Source of the DNA: Entrophospora sp. SA101
Taxonomy: Eukaryota > Glomeromycota > Glomeromycetes > Entrophosporales > Entrophosporaceae
Assembly: GCA_958430865.1 (NCBI GenBank)
Contig: CAUDNR010002924.1
Coordinates: 1 to 51,535, forward strand
Length of the DNA stretch: 51,535 nt
Reading direction: 5' to 3'
Shown in pieces: positions 34,738-49,136 of the stretch. How positions within the stretch are numbered: position 1 is the stretch's first letter; each line of letters starts with the position of its first letter. Under the pieces are notes generated by a model. The model did no database searches. It worked only from the letters and a program-made list of their open reading frames with translations, and was not told the DNA's origin. Position numbers and translations under genes: made by a program.

Positions 34738-34880
34738 AAAAAGACCTCAGTTTCTTCAAGAGAATTATTATTATTTGTGGTTTCAATTTCAGAATTAATC
34801 GATTTGACATTTGTAATTGTTTCTTCAAGAGGATCATTCATAATGTCAATTTCATTGGAAATCAATATTGTACAATTAGT
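34738..34880 (-). pseudogene. Short acidic coding relic
   Basis: The minus strand reads EIDIMNDPLEETITNVKSIN, then an Asn run and SLEETEVFLI, open for over 40 codons with protein-like acidic composition. No start, stop or splice context is evident. It sits between MITE family 3 and a hairpin element and is probably a stranded exon fragment. Confidence 0.3.
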
Positions 34881-35061
34881 GCCTATATAGTATTACAGCA
34901 TTACCATTACAAAAATAATAACCCACTATTCTTATCAGAAAACAGTGGCCCATAGATTTCCTTTGCTGTTGTAAACATTTTTCATAAAAATAGGCGTTTA
35001 ATAAAGCAAGAAATTTTTTTTGGAAATAAGCTTTTTTTAAAAACCACAAGGATCTACATAA

Positions 35062-35222
35062 TGCATTAAATAGAAGCGAGGGATAACTCTCTTATCCCCC
35101 ACATTCGGAGTGGATAAATTTACCAAATCACACGTGAAGTTGTGTCCCCTTGCGGGGCCACAATTCAACGGGAAATTTGGCGTTATCCCCCACTTCGCGG
35201 GGGATAACTACTATTTATGCTG
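35062..35222. mobile_element. GC-rich triple-hairpin element
   Basis: Three strong stems: GGGATAA/TTATCCC (35080-35098), TTGTG-CCCC/GGGG-CACAA with one opposed mismatch (35140-35163), and GTTATCCCCC/GGGGGATAAC (35182-35208). The first and third share the core TTATCCCCCAC. Near-inverted flanks TAAATAG/CTATTTA bound the unit (about 35066-35072 and 35211-35217). The GC content is far above its surroundings, so it looks like a compact inserted element or structured RNA. Confidence 0.6.
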
Positions 35223-35226
35223 ATTA

Positions 35227-35404
35227 TACAGTCGGCGCTCGATATAAGAAAGAATTGGTTTTGACAAAAAACTTCACTATATAAAAAGATCGGCAAATTT
35301 TACAAAAATCCCGTGATACAACTTTATTAAAATTATAAAAATACATAAAAAAGAAAAATAAATAAATAATATATAGATAATTTCATAAAAATAATTATTT
35401 AGTG
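35227..35404. mobile_element. One end of a Tc1/mariner (Pogo/Fot-like) element
   Basis: TA followed by CAGTCGGCGCTCGATATAAG and a CACTATATAAAAAG motif resembles the CAGTCG...CTCGTTATAACG terminal repeats of Pogo/Tigger/Fot-type elements. No matching opposite end or transposase is visible, so it is a truncated or solitary end; the foldback-like array begins at 35405. Confidence 0.5.
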
Positions 35405-35520
35405 GGTCTGGGACACTTTACCGACAGGACACTTTACCGACACCCACTTTACCGACAAGACACTTCACCGACAAGACACTTCACCGACAGGACACTTCAC
35501 CGACAGGACACTTTACCGAC
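35405..35520. repeat. Minisatellite, 7 units of about 16 bp (copy 2)
   Basis: The same units as in copy 1 but seven instead of eleven, and in a different order. Both blocks begin with GGGTCTGGGACAC, where the shared sequence starts. Confidence 0.95.
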
Positions 35521-36048
35521 AATCTAAGTAAAGTCGAACTTGACGTAGAAATGGTCTTGCGAGGAACACCACGACCCCCCCCAGAAACCACAAGATCGTA
35601 ATCGTGAAATATGGATTCAAACAGTATTAAATGACCGTAACATTAGATCAACTATAAAGTTTCTTCGGGGCATTGCCCATAATATTTCATTTTAAAATTT
35701 TTTTTTGTTATTTTTTTAAAATAATAATAATTAATGTGTCACAATAAAAGTTTTTGATAAATAAATTTAATAAAAAAATAACATGAATATGCAATTTTTA
35801 TCAATTTCATCAGACAAAAAAAAATATATTACACATGTATCTATATTGTATTTTTACGAACTTGTTTTTGATGCAAAGTAAGGATAATAAGTGGTGTTAT
35901 TAGCTAATTAACGGTTGATTTAATTTGTTGTAAAAAATCAAATTTTTAGCTAGTTATCCAGGTATTCACCCAGTCCTTGGCAAATTGTTAACACAATATT
36001 TGTCGGTGAAGTGTACTGTCAGCAAAGTGTCCTGTCGGTGAAGTATCC
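35405..36048. mobile_element. Foldback-like element with inverted arrays (copy 2)
   Basis: Direct array at 35405-35520, core, and about three inverted units at 36000-36048. The left end of the 15-kb duplication coincides with the left end of this element. The coding remnant in the core is frame-shifted relative to copy 1 by a C-run change. Confidence 0.5.
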
Positions 36049-36189
36049 GGGTTCGATTCGGAATTACATCGAAAATTTATTCGAATAAACGAATAAAACG
36101 AATAATTCGAGTAAAATGAATAAAACGAATAGAGCGAAAAATCGAATAAAATGAATAACAATAATAAAACAAATAATAAGAATTCCAAT

Positions 36190-36366
36190 TAGTGTTGGTC
36201 GCCAAAACTATTTTAAAGAGACGAAAGTCAAAACTAAAATTAAAAGTTATATGTCAAAACTAAATCAAAAGTCAATAGTCAAAAGTCAAAGCTAGTTTCG
36301 ACTTATGGCGAAACCTTTTAACTTTCGCACGGTTGCGAAACTCTCTAATTTTGGAAACCAACACTA
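36190..36366. mobile_element. hAT-type MITE (copy 2)
   Basis: Identical to 12583-12759, with the same 8-bp ATTCCAAT duplications, so it was copied with the block rather than inserted separately. Confidence 0.9.
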
Positions 36367-36958
36367 ATTCCAATTAAAATAAGAATTTGCATTACAAATA
36401 GGAACTCTATGGCTTTTATGTATTGCATTTTGTTTTTTGATGTTTTGTCATTCTAAGTAATGTAGGTGGACCCATCTCAACTAAATGCCTATGCCACCGA
36501 ATTTTGCACTAAAATTCCGACGTAAAAATAAATTTTAAATTTCCCTTAGCCGGCTAACATCACTATTCTCCGACAGGACGATTCCCCGACAACTCATTTC
36601 GCTAACTAAAATTACTACCTTGTACGAATTGAATTGAGACTAGTTTTATTAATTTCACTTTTGTTGGGGAATGTAGGTAACCAAGTATTATTAATAAAAA
36701 TATATTTATCATTATATATACGAAGCTAGCTGTCATTACCACCAAAATCGAAGGGTAGTCATGTGCTGTCGGCATTTCTTTTATCATTATTTTGTTGACG
36801 ATGCGTGGTGCTGTAAATATTTGCGATATATTATAGTAATCGTTGTCGTATGTTATGAGATGACATACTTCTTTGTAAGGAAGTATGTGGTTGTAGAAGT
36901 GAAACTTGACTATCGTTCCTTCCTTGTCATCGTTTTTATCATTTATCATTCTCATCAT

Positions 36959-38979
36959 TTTCCTTTTTTTTTTAAAGAAAATACATTAAATACAAAAATT
37001 GCTAATAGAATAATTATTACCTTTAACAATTCTACAATTCTGCTATTAATCGACTCTCTTTAAATTACTCTCAATTTCTCATGAGTATTTTTGCCAGTTT
37101 AAAATTAAAATGTGCCAAAACGCACGTGATCTAGTTTATCAAAGAAAATTGTAATAGTAATCTTTTAACCTCCATTTTACTATTACTATTATTATTTTTT
37201 TAAATTAAATACATTGTATTTATTTAGTGATTTCAGATAAGAAATCTAGAACAATATTTTTTGGTAAATTTGTGTTGCGTGGTATTATTATAAAATAAGC
37301 AATATATATATATAAATAATTATCTATTTTGCAATTATTATTTAAACATTATTGGCGTTCATCAAAAGCCATTTATAGATATAAAGAAGAAACTCTCGCA
37401 GTCCGCAGCAACCTACATCGAAAGTTTTGAGAATACGTTTTTAGAAAAGTTTTTAGAAGCCAAGCCATCATTATTACGTAGAATGTGAATCCAATGTTAC
37501 TTCAGTTTAAGGTATAAAATCCTCCATATGATAATTCTTTAGCCTGTAATTCTTCATTTTGGTGCACGATTAAAAAAAGTATGGCTCTTACGCGCAGAAG
37601 CAGGTTTTAATATCTACAAATGGTAACAAAGGTTTATATTGATTCTGAAATAAAAAAAAAGGAGTCGATATATAAATAAGGAAACAAAAAAATTTTTTTT
37701 TGCTATACTGAAAATCGAGACGTCCCAGAGATTTTTTTTTTGTTTTGAAAAATCAGATGTATAAATATTCCAGGATCAATTGGCTCGAAAACGCGAAAAA
37801 AAAAAAGAAAAAGCGAGGCTACAAAAAAAAAGGAGGGAATATTGGGTTTTATTTTGATTCGGTTCATCATCATCATGGAAAAAGATGAAAATTAGCAAAT
37901 GAAGCAATCTAACTTTATTCACGGAATTTCAATTAGGTAAAAAGAAAGGCCTTTTCGTTTTGTTGATATGTCACGTTATTATGGACAGCTCGCGTGATAA
38001 AATTATCAGTGTCCTCGTCGAAACTTCCAGAATTCATAGACGTTGTGACGCAAACAAATTCTGTTAAAATTAAACACATATTATTTGGATTACTTGTTAA
38101 CCCTGGAATTTTTTGTTGAAATATATACACCATTTTAAAGAATCTAAATTAAAAAATATAATCAAAAGAATCAAAAGATTAAAAGATTAATTAATTAAAT
38201 TAATTAATTAATTAATTAAATATTATTATTATTATTATTCATCAATTTATTATCACTAGTATCACTAGCCAACATCTTTAATGATCTTTAATAATAATAA
38301 TCGATCGATTGATTGAAAATTTCTTAAATCTTGCTTGATTCGATGATTGATGTTCTGTATGCTGGCTGCTACCATACATACTTGTATATTATATATAGTA
38401 AATATACATAATATACAAGTATGTGAAATCTAATTAATAAATAAATTTTTTTTTTTTAAAAAAAAAAATTAAAAACAAAAAAAATTTTATTAAAAAATTC
38501 TAGATTATTATTTAAAAAAAAAAAATATAATATATATAATGAAGCGATTCATATATTATAATACATACTAACTTATAAAAAAATATATATAATATGAAAT
38601 ATGAAACGAAAAAATAAAATAAATATAAAAATATAAATAATGAATAAAATAGTATATATATTTATATACAATTATGTTTATTATATATATTTATAATAAT
38701 AATAATAATATATAAATATATAGTATTATATGTAAAAGCTTATGTATTTCTCAAGTCTTATGTCCAAAGTAATGGAATCAAAACATTTGGATGCATATGT
38801 ATGCCTCTGTTTCTTTTTTTTTTACCTCTATCTCTGCATCATTATTTAAAAAAGTCACAAGAAATATACTATAGTAGTATTGTTATAAAAAACGAAGTGC
38901 TGATCATCACAAAAATACTTTGTATATATTTCTTGTAACTTGTTAAATAAATAAAGATCGTATCCTTATTGCATTTTTT
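36959..38979. other. Intergenic region 3' of cyclin copy 2
   Basis: Same content as 13352-15372: AT-rich, two hairpins, no supported gene. Confidence 0.5.
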
Positions 38980-40721
38980 TTAATTTGCCATAATTCTAGA
39001 ATCATTTCTATTATTAACGTTTGAATTACGTTGATAACATCCTTCTGATTTCAAAATTTCTTGAAATTCAGTAGCCGCAGAATATTGATTATTCTCATAT
39101 CGTTGGTTATGATTATGACTATTGCTATTGCTAATATTATTATTAACATTTGCGATATTAATGTTAAAACTAAAATTACTATTATTATAATCAATATCCA
39201 TCATGTTATTGATATTATTATCAATATTCCTATTTCTTTCTTTGCAGCGATCACACAATCTGTTTCTCCCTCTACAAGCATCACAACACCCAATTGCATA
39301 TTGTGATTTGCGTGTTTGTGAATTATTACTATTATTGCTGCTAATATTATTATTACATTTCATACCATCATAATTATTATTATTAGTACTTGGCTTAACG
39401 AGATTATTATTATCATAGTCACCATTATTACTTTCACTATCATTATGGTTATTACCATGATTGTTATTACTGCCACCGTTATGTAAAGTATCTTGGATGT
39501 GTTTCAATAGAAAACTACTCCAACGTCTAAAAATATCTTCAGAAATAAATAAATTATAATCGATCAATTGAAGGAAACAAATCTCATTTGCATTTATTTC
39601 GCCAACTGGCAATCCCGAGATCTTTGACCATGCACTATTAGAATAATTGCAATCTTGAAGATATTTCGACGCAACTATCAATGCAGCTAAAAACATACGT
39701 CTACAACATGTGGCAGGATTATTATTGTTGTTGTTACTCGTAGCAAGAAGTTTCTGTTGTTTCTGATTATCTTGATTAACACCATTAGCATTAGCAGTAA
39801 TCAAATCAATCTGGGGCTTAATTCGAAACAAATAAAATAAAGTTGCTTGTAATGTAGAGTATGATGTCCTAGAACGTCTTAAAGTTTCCCGAACAAAAAT
39901 TTTTAGTGGAATAACTTTGGTATTTGGATTAACACTTAATTCAGCCCAAATAACATTAATTATAAGGCATGTCATGTCTAATAATATATATACACAAACA
40001 TTAATTGTTTTCTCTCTTACGAAAATATCAAATTAAATTGGTTTATAAAATTTTCTTTTAAATTTTACTTTCTCTACTCACCGACAAGCTTCTCAACAAA
40101 TTTTGCTTTTTTCTCTTTCTCGCTCATCAAATTAGGAATAATGTTATGAATAGTAGTATAGTCATTATTATTATCGATATCGTTATTATTAATTTTATTT
40201 TCCGTAGTATTACTAATTCTAGCAGTGTTTTGAACAAGTTTATTCGTGTTAACAGAATTAATCAATTGCTGCTGCTGTGGCGGTGGTCGCATTTGTTGTT
40301 CTAGATCTATCATTGTCATAGAATCACTCGTAGAATCAATTTTGGAATTATTCTTGGAAGGATATTGACAAGTAGCAGCGACTTTAAAATTATACTTCAT
40401 AGCACGATTAATCGAGTCCTCGGCCTCACGACAAATTTCAAAAGTTGGTTGTAATTTTTGATCAAATTGCTCATGATGTTGAGAAATAAAAGGAGGAGTA
40501 ATAATAAAAGGTTGATAATTATATGAAACTGATGGAGGAGATAAAAAAGAAGATGATGAAGACAATGATGAAGAAGACAATGATAAAGAAGAGGAAGATG
40601 ATAAAGATGAAGTTGAAGAAGATAAAGATGAAGAAGATAAAGATGACAAAGTAGAAGATGGCGGTTGCGGTGGTATTTCAATTGAATTATGATTATATCT
40701 AAGTTGGTGATGATAATTCAT
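38980..40721 (-). CDS. Pho85-type (PCL-like) cyclin, copy 2 (545 aa)
   Basis: Exons 40721-40082 and 39977-38980, identical in translation to the gene at 15373-17114, with the same intron, low-complexity N-terminus, cyclin box and C-X2-C-X6-C-X2-C cluster. The flanking 2 kb on each side are also identical, so any regulatory sequence is copied too. If the duplication is real this doubles gene dosage; if it is an assembly artefact there is only one gene. Confidence 0.85.
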
Positions 40722-43700
40722 AATCGAATTAGAAAATACTATATATGTCTATATAAATATTATATTATTATTATTATTATAAAATGTGATTAATTATGAA
40801 AGCCAGTATAAGAGTAAATTATATGTATTTTTGATAACGTAAATAAATTTTTCTCCAAGAAAGAGAGAAAGAAGTTTTTTTTTTTTTTTTTTTCTTTTTC
40901 TTAACCAGCTTGGAAAAATAAATATGTTGTAAAGTTTTTTTTTTTGCTTTTCGTTTACTATTACTGTAAACCAAACAGCGAAACCAAACCGAATAAAAGT
41001 TTTCTAACACCAACAAGTAAAAAATAAGAGAGAAATAAAAAAAATTTAAATAAAAAAATTTATTAAATTAATAATAAATGATATATAAAAACATATGTGT
41101 TGACTTTATGTTATTTTTGGTTCGTTATATTTCCCTTATTGTAGGCTATGGATCCGGTTTCTGTTGTCAATGTTATCGACTTATTCGTTGCTGTTGGGTT
41201 TGCTGCTGAAAAAAATTGTATTGGACTCGAATATTTAGATATTAACATTTGAAGTTTAATAAAAATTAAGTGAAATAAAGAAAAATGGAATGTTTTAAAT
41301 AATTGGTATTGTTTGTTACATTATTTCCCTTTATTGTATACGATCGTCCCATATAAACTTGCACACAATTATTTATATTGGGATGAAGATTTTTTAGATT
41401 GATTATCCACTACTTGTGACGACTGTGACAAAAATAAAATTTTCATTTATAAAAAAAAATGCCAAAAAAAAAGTTTTTTTCAGTTAATCATGTGACCGAT
41501 TATTTTATTTATATTAATGTTTATATTAATATTTACACATTTCGCATTCTTTCTAATAGGAATAATAAAGGGGTACCTGGAAAAAGGAATCAAACTTTGT
41601 AAATAAAAAAAATAAATGTGAATGTGTGAAAATGAATGACAATTCACGCAGCATCAATCAATAATAATTAATACGCAGTTGTTTATTGTTTATTATAATA
41701 GCACAATATAAATTTTGTGTAAATTATATTTTTCCTTCATCTCTATTATTTTATTATAGAGGCACAGGCACAGTATAAATATATTGCGCCATAAATATTA
41801 ATTTGCCTTATTTTTATTTCATCATCTAAATTTCGCTTCACCCCACTTCAAACATTCATCAACCCGTCCATACACGTTTGCATTAGCCACCATTTAGATA
41901 TTCGAATCTCACTATTATTACTATTATTGTTGTTACCTATTACTGACCGGTCAATAAACTGTATTCAGCAATACATTGTCATTAAATATTACCAGATCTT
42001 TGGCAATAAAATAAAAAGCCATTAATTAATTCATCTAAAATTAGAGAAGAAAAACCAAAATTAAATATAAAAAATGATTTTCTTTCTACGCACAACCCTT
42101 TATGGTTCTGAAACTATTTATTCGACAATATAATAGATTCGCTATTAATCTTTATTGAAAGCTCTTATTAGGACTTTATCTTTATTGTTATGTATTAACA
42201 AAATCATATGATCAAATAATGGATTGATAATGATCTTGATTAACACTTCTACGTACAACCGCCCGCAGAAATCAATTGAAAAAAGAAAATCAAAATAGAT
42301 GTTTTATAACTGTTTGTGTTGTTATACTATATACACACGTACAAGAAATCAATTTAAACATTTTTTCATTCATGTCACTCGTTCGTTCCCTTCTTTCTTT
42401 ATTTCCTTCTTGTTTCAAACCTGTGTAAAATTATTTTTTCATTTACAAAAAAATTGCGTGATACTTCCTTCCTTTACAACTCAATGAACGCACTTCATAC
42501 ATCCATACCATACATCCTCTAAATTCCATCCACCACCAAATTTACCATTTTAATATGTTTAATTGATTGGATCCCATATTCGATATATTAATACTCAATG
42601 GCTTCAATGGCATGTTTTATCAATCCATCCGTAATTATTTGTTATCTTCAAACAAATCAGCAACTAATAAACAACCCACATACATACAACATACATACAT
42701 TAGCCTTTTATTTTGATTTGCTATATTATCTTTACTGTATTAATATAATTTATTATTATTATTATCTTTTTTTTTTCGGAATTTTTATTCCGTAAAAAAT
42801 TTTTTCTTCTAGAAAAATCGAAAAATAGAAGTATGTGCACATGAACGGTATAATTTTTTTTACGTTATTTCTTGGCCACTCGCCATTTTTAGTTGGTAAA
42901 TTTGACGTAATGTTTATACGGCCCTGAAAACATTTCGTCGAACGTACATCATTCTCAGGGAATGTCGTTCCATAAAAGAGTTCAAGGAAGATTCCTATTT
43001 ATTCAAACAATGTTTAATATAACATTGCTTGTAATTAAAAATTAAATAATTAATATATATATAGTATGTTTCAAATTGATATTAGCCAATTCATGTAATA
43101 TATATGTGTAAAACATCTTAAAAATCTTCTTTGACTCACTAATTTATTGTCTATGGGAAGATGTTGTCACCCAAATTTTGATCAATTGATTTATCTAAAA
43201 AATATTTAATTGTCCATTTGTCGCAAACGCGTTTTGCAGAAACATGACAAGATTTTTAACAACAACAAACCCATCTTTTCGTTATTGGTTAAAGGTCAAT
43301 GTGTTGGAGCAATAATTGCTCCCTTCGTCAAAATTATAATTGGTTCTACGAAACGCATGATGATGATACACACCCACATAAATAAAATATAATATAAACA
43401 TTACATCCATAACCAAATTTGGATAATAAAAAAATGATTTGTTCCTACTCCATATAAAATGATTTCCTCAAAAAAGAAATGAATTTTTGAATAGTAGTAA
43501 TAATAATAATAATAGTATTTGATCCAAAAATAAAAAAACTGATTTGCTCATTCTGATAACCTAACAGATGGGTTAGCCAATAAAGAATTTTAGAATGTGT
43601 GTGACTTTGAAAAATATTTGCATGGTATCAACATGAAAACAGAATTCTCATTACATACATGTTTGTAGAAAATTCATAATTATTCCATATTCCTAGACTC

Positions 43701-44002
43701 TTTCTTAATTTTACCCATATCATGAACTTCTCATTTTGTCTCATTACATCATTTATTTGTGACTGTTCTTTCTTTAAAAGAAGGAATTTTAATTTGGCAA
43801 TTTCCATTATTATTCCAACATTCTAGATGTGTAAATAAATAATATAAATAAATAAATGTATAACTATTTAATTCTAATTATAAATTAGAAATGTAAGTGA
43901 TTGAAATATTTTCAATTTGGAATTTGTCGAACTGCTTCAGCGTGCTTTAATAAAAAAACTTTGTTTGTGATATTTGTAATAGAATCATTAATCAAATATG
44001 GT
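40722..44002. other. Long AT-rich region upstream of cyclin copy 2
   Basis: Same content as 17115-20395: no supported gene. Confidence 0.5.
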
Positions 44003-44003
44003 G

Positions 44004-44047
<44 letters not shown>

Positions 44048-45926
44048 ATTTTATTATTGTTGTTATTGATATTGTTGTTGTCGTCGTCGTCGTCGTTGTT
44101 GTTGTTATTATGAGGATTGCTAAACATTGGTTTTCAAGAAGTCAGTAAAACATTGATTTTATTAATCAATATTTACTTATTTCACAAACTCAATAAATAA
44201 ATCCTTCATCTTTAATTCCTTTATCAAAATATCACGTGAATATCCAATAAACAGCTTGAGCACGCGTGATCCGAGTTTATTTTTTTATTAAATTACGATG
44301 ATATATCTAGCATAAATATGGTGGCGGTAAATAGGAAATCCTGGTTTTAATAATCCATCCATCTATCATCACTCATAATGTTTTTATCCTCAGACGAGGA
44401 GGATATCAACAAGTCCATTTCTAAACATCCGACCCAATGATAAATCTGTCTACAATCTTTTTATCTTTGGAAATTTTCAACATATTATTTAGAAATCGTA
44501 TTAATTACAGCAAAGATGCTTTGCCATCACAACATATTTTGAATGATTTAACGGAACTGTTAAAAAATGAATCCTTTAATTTTTATAATGGAAAATAAAG
44601 TTGGAGTAGATAAGATTGATGTTAAAACTTTGAAGCTCATTTTACCATTTTAAGAGCAAGGTTGAAACAAAAGGTCTGAAGATGACACTATCTTAACTCT
44701 GAACAAAGTTTTGGCCGTCATAAAACAATTAATTAAAATATAAATGGTTTATACCAAATCGTAGTCAAAGTTCTCAAAAACATGCATGCAAAATGTCAAA
44801 TTTAAAATAATCTGAAACATGGTCAAATAATAAAGGTGGATGCACAATTTCACGTATTTCAAAGTACTTGGAATTGTTAGAATTACTATAATTAGAATGT
44901 TAAAAGCTTTTAGAAAGATATGGGTTGAGAGTTATTAAGAAGTGGACGTCCTAAACTTTGATTGTTTATCAAGGAGAAGAGAAACTGTTATTACAAACAA
45001 TGGTCAGCCAACAAAATACCATCTTTATAAATAGTTCCTTTACTATTTGAATTATAAATCGTCAAATTTAAAGAGTGGTAGTATTGTATATTTTTGAGCA
45101 ATTGAATTTTTTTCTTTTTTTCTTTTTAATCACAGGAACTTGAGATTTTGCATGCTTGTTTTTGAGAATCCAAGCTACGAAATGATATAATTATTATATT
45201 TTTATTATGTATATTTTTGCGTAGTTACCGAAACTTTCAGTATATACAGCGGAATCATTCATTAATACAAAAATTGTTCAACTTCTTGAAGTGCATGGTG
45301 AATTATACTTTATTCTTTAAAGAAAAAAATGAATGGGTTCTACAAAATTTAGTTATAAAAAATTACATCAAGGTGTCAATTTCAAGATTCTCGGAGTAGA
45401 GCGTTACTATTACAGTACAAAACCGAACATGGATTTGTCCGTTAAAGTATTTTTCTTTATAAAACTATAATGCCGAGAGTCATAATTTTCATTGTATATA
45501 AATATTTACTAATATTATAACCCTTTATTTTAATAAAAACTTTAAAAGTATAATCGCAATCTTACATCACAAATCTATACATTATTATACTAAATTAATC
45601 AAATAAATTACTTGACATATTAAAAAAATAGAAAATTGTACCAGAAGATAAGAAACCTATAAATTAGGCGATGGATTGGCCAATTAGGTTTTAAAATAAA
45701 CAAATGAAATGGTGACAGGTGTCAAGAGAGAATATATTCAATCCATTGAATGAATCACTCACCCAACTAAATGAATCAAACAAATTTATTTTATGACTCA
45801 TTAAATGAAAAAAAGATTTAGGCAGGAAGAACATGAAGATAAGAAAGCACAAATAATCCATAAATTAGGTGATGAATTAATAAATAGAATTAGAATCTTA
45901 TTTAATAATTACATGAAACAGTTACA

Positions 45927-46777
45927 TTCAATGAATTTAAAAACATTGAATATTTAGCCAAAGGTGGATTTGGAGTACACAAAACAATACGGATTGTTGC
46001 AAATAGAATATAATTCCTGTGATCAAACTTATATATTTTAAGAGGCAAATCTTTATAAATATGGTTCTATTATATTCATTATACAATGAATATAATAATG
46101 ATTTATTTTTAACCAAAAACAAATAATAAATTTGGACGTTTTCTTAACAATGTTATGAAATCACTAAAGATTCAAATGAGAATACTTATTATTATTGAGG
46201 GAATTTACACAAAAATTAAAATAAATTTCAATATATTTCAGAAGGTCGGATTCGTTATTTAATTTACATAAATATGTAAATATATATATATACAAAAAAT
46301 TTTTTTTATGAACTAGATTAAAAGAAAATTCATATAGTAATTGCACTTGTATAGTAAAAAAGATAAATCTTTGGAAATAATTCATATCTGGCACCTCAAA
46401 AAAACCATATACATATTTAGATGATAATATGGAACATATCTCAGAGAAACCCCTTTCATAAGCATTATTTCGTATTAGATGTTTAAAAGGAGTAAGGTCT
46501 CAAATCACAGATGGTACTCCTGAATTCTGTGCTGAATTGATGAAAAGATGTCGGGATCATAATTCAGAAAATAGTCCAGCAGCTAAAGAAATTTACAATT
46601 GTTTTGGAGAATATTATTACTCATCTAAAAGGAAAAAAAAAAGATTGTTAAATTAGCAGAAGCTAAGTAACAAAAATTAGTAATTAAATAATTTACTTGT
46701 TAGATAAATCATTCTATACAAGTCGTCAGAAAGCCGATTTGTTAAATTTTTCATCAACTAGATCAGCTGTATAGTAA
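45927..46777 (+). pseudogene. Decayed protein kinase, copy 2
   Basis: Identical to the relic at 22320-23170, with the same GGFG loop and KRCRDHN fragments and the same stops. Confidence 0.7.
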
Positions 46778-46946
46778 AGTTATTGATTGGGTGGATGGTA
46801 AAGAGATTGTAAAATTAAATTGATTTATCATTATGCTTATATACTCGCTCGTCAAACTATTTATAAATTTTTATTATCTTCACATTTTTTTTTTATATAT
46901 AATGTTTGGGATAAATAAATTTATTAATGATTGATATAAAATTAAT

Positions 46947-47597
46947 ATTTAAAAATGGGCGTTGACATAAATAGATTACTATCGAATATATTATGGAATT
47001 TTTTAATAATCCTGAATTTTTTCATAGATCTATAATATCTTTATTAGTAAGGGAAATTGAAATTTGGAGTTGTGTTATTCAGAGTTTTAAAAAATTTACA
47101 AGGTATTATTAATTCCATTAATATGAACATTTAAGAAAATTTGATATAAAAAATTCCTTTAATATTATCATCTTTAGTCATGATGCATGTTATTACTTCA
47201 AAAGGCCCAAAAGCAAGTATATTAAATTTACATATTAAATACTTAATTTCTAGTTGGATTTGAATTAATTCTTTGGGGGGGCTCAACAAACTATAGCTGT
47301 AATAAAAATTAAAGAAACAGATGAAACTGTTGGTTGTCAAGGTCGGACTAGTTTGGATATATTTAAGATTGGTGAAAGCAAAATGAATAATTATATTTTG
47401 AAATAAGGTCAAAAGTATTGGATGTGGATAATAAACAAATTGTTGATATCAATGCTACTTGTGATAATATAGAATTTAATTTACAACTATGAAATAGTAT
47501 TGGTAATAAAACTTATTGTTAATGATTTGAATCTTGGAAAGAACTTAAATTAGGTAATATATACGGCTCTTTTATTACTACTGTATAAATTACACCA
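46947..47597 (+). pseudogene. Decayed gene, possibly TLDc-like, copy 2
   Basis: Identical to 23340-23990. All disabling changes are shared, so decay preceded the duplication. Confidence 0.4.
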
Positions 47598-49136
47598 AGA
47601 TAGAGATTCCATAATTTTTACGTATTACTTGCCATTATTATTTGTTTACATTTATCATGCTTGTTTCTATCGCATAGTTACTTAATAGTTTCATAATGAA
47701 TACCAACGATAAAATCCGTCAAAAACAAAAATTTGTCGGTAAACAACGACAGTTTTTTTTGAGCTCGCCGATAATATCGTTTTTATTCAATAATATAGGT
47801 TTTCCTGTATAAAATAACAAGCATTGGCTTGAGCACAAGTTTCAATCTGATAAATCCATACCAAAATAACCATAATTAAACTATTCGTTGGTAAAGGTTT
47901 ATTCGCTCAATTTGTTTATTGCCATCCAATTGTTTCATAAAAAATTGTAAATCATTCATTATTACTATTTTAGTAAATTAATGGAAATAACAGATAAAGG
48001 AAAAGAGTCATTTTACAATAAAAAACTATTTTCAGTTTAATAAAATCCGTTTTATTATTGTAGACATTTAGATTGATGTGCCATCTCAAGCTATATTTAC
48101 TTGTTAGCGTTAAGGTTTCTTTAACAAGATAATAAGACCACATGAAACTTGGTTTTCATATAATTTGAACACAATCCTATATTGTCAATGAAATACATAG
48201 TAATACATAAAGATAGTGTTATAAACTTGTAAACTATAATTATTAATTATAATTACTATAATTAATTATATAAAATGCAAACTGGCAAACAGTACGATTA
48301 CAGTACATTTAAAACAAATCTTTAACGTAGTATAGACGTTCAACAATAAATGAAAAGGAAAATAGTAAAACTACTAATGAAGAGTATAAAGAATAAATTG
48401 TCTTGAATAGTATTGATAGGCAACAACATAACAAATGAATATCTAATTATTTGTCATCACTATCATCTAAAAGTGTAAGTGGTGGCAATTTGACAGTTTC
48501 AAATCAAAGTTCATTTACGTATTCAATTATGAATGCAAGCGAGAATTTGCTTTAAAAAGGCAATAATTTATATGAATGAACATAAAATAAGAATTCAAAT
48601 AATTTCGGATTTCATATTCAGCAATCATTTATTAATATTAATATTAATATTAGAAGGAATACAAAATATACACAGATTTTATATTTTAAAAATTATTTAT
48701 ATAATTTGTTGACTTCCTGAAATATCTACACGCATTGAATAATCACCAATACATATGTGTGTCACCTTTGGCTTTCCATATTAAAGTAGGAATGGAATAA
48801 AATAAAATGACTACACCAATATGTAAAAAATTTACAATAATAATAATGAAGATATGTGAGTGTATGAGTGGTTGTGGAAATGAGAGAAAATTTCTTTTTA
48901 GCAAAAATAAAATTAAAAAATTTCTTTAATTCTAAAGAATTACTTTCCACTGTACCCAATTAAAGTAGGGCGATTTATAGTTTGCTTAAATGGATTTACT
49001 TTCATCATCCAGCATCGCCATTTCTCTAGTATATTGCACAAAAATCAAATTTTACATAGGTTAAACATGCTGTAAATCTTTGTAAAATACTCCGTTTTAG
49101 TTGAATAAATGTTAAATTTTTGATAAAATGGCATAC

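Noticed and set aside
35080..35098. Homing-endonuclease-like site (GGGATAAC)
   Set aside because: Only a short core matches and the rest is explained by the hairpin.
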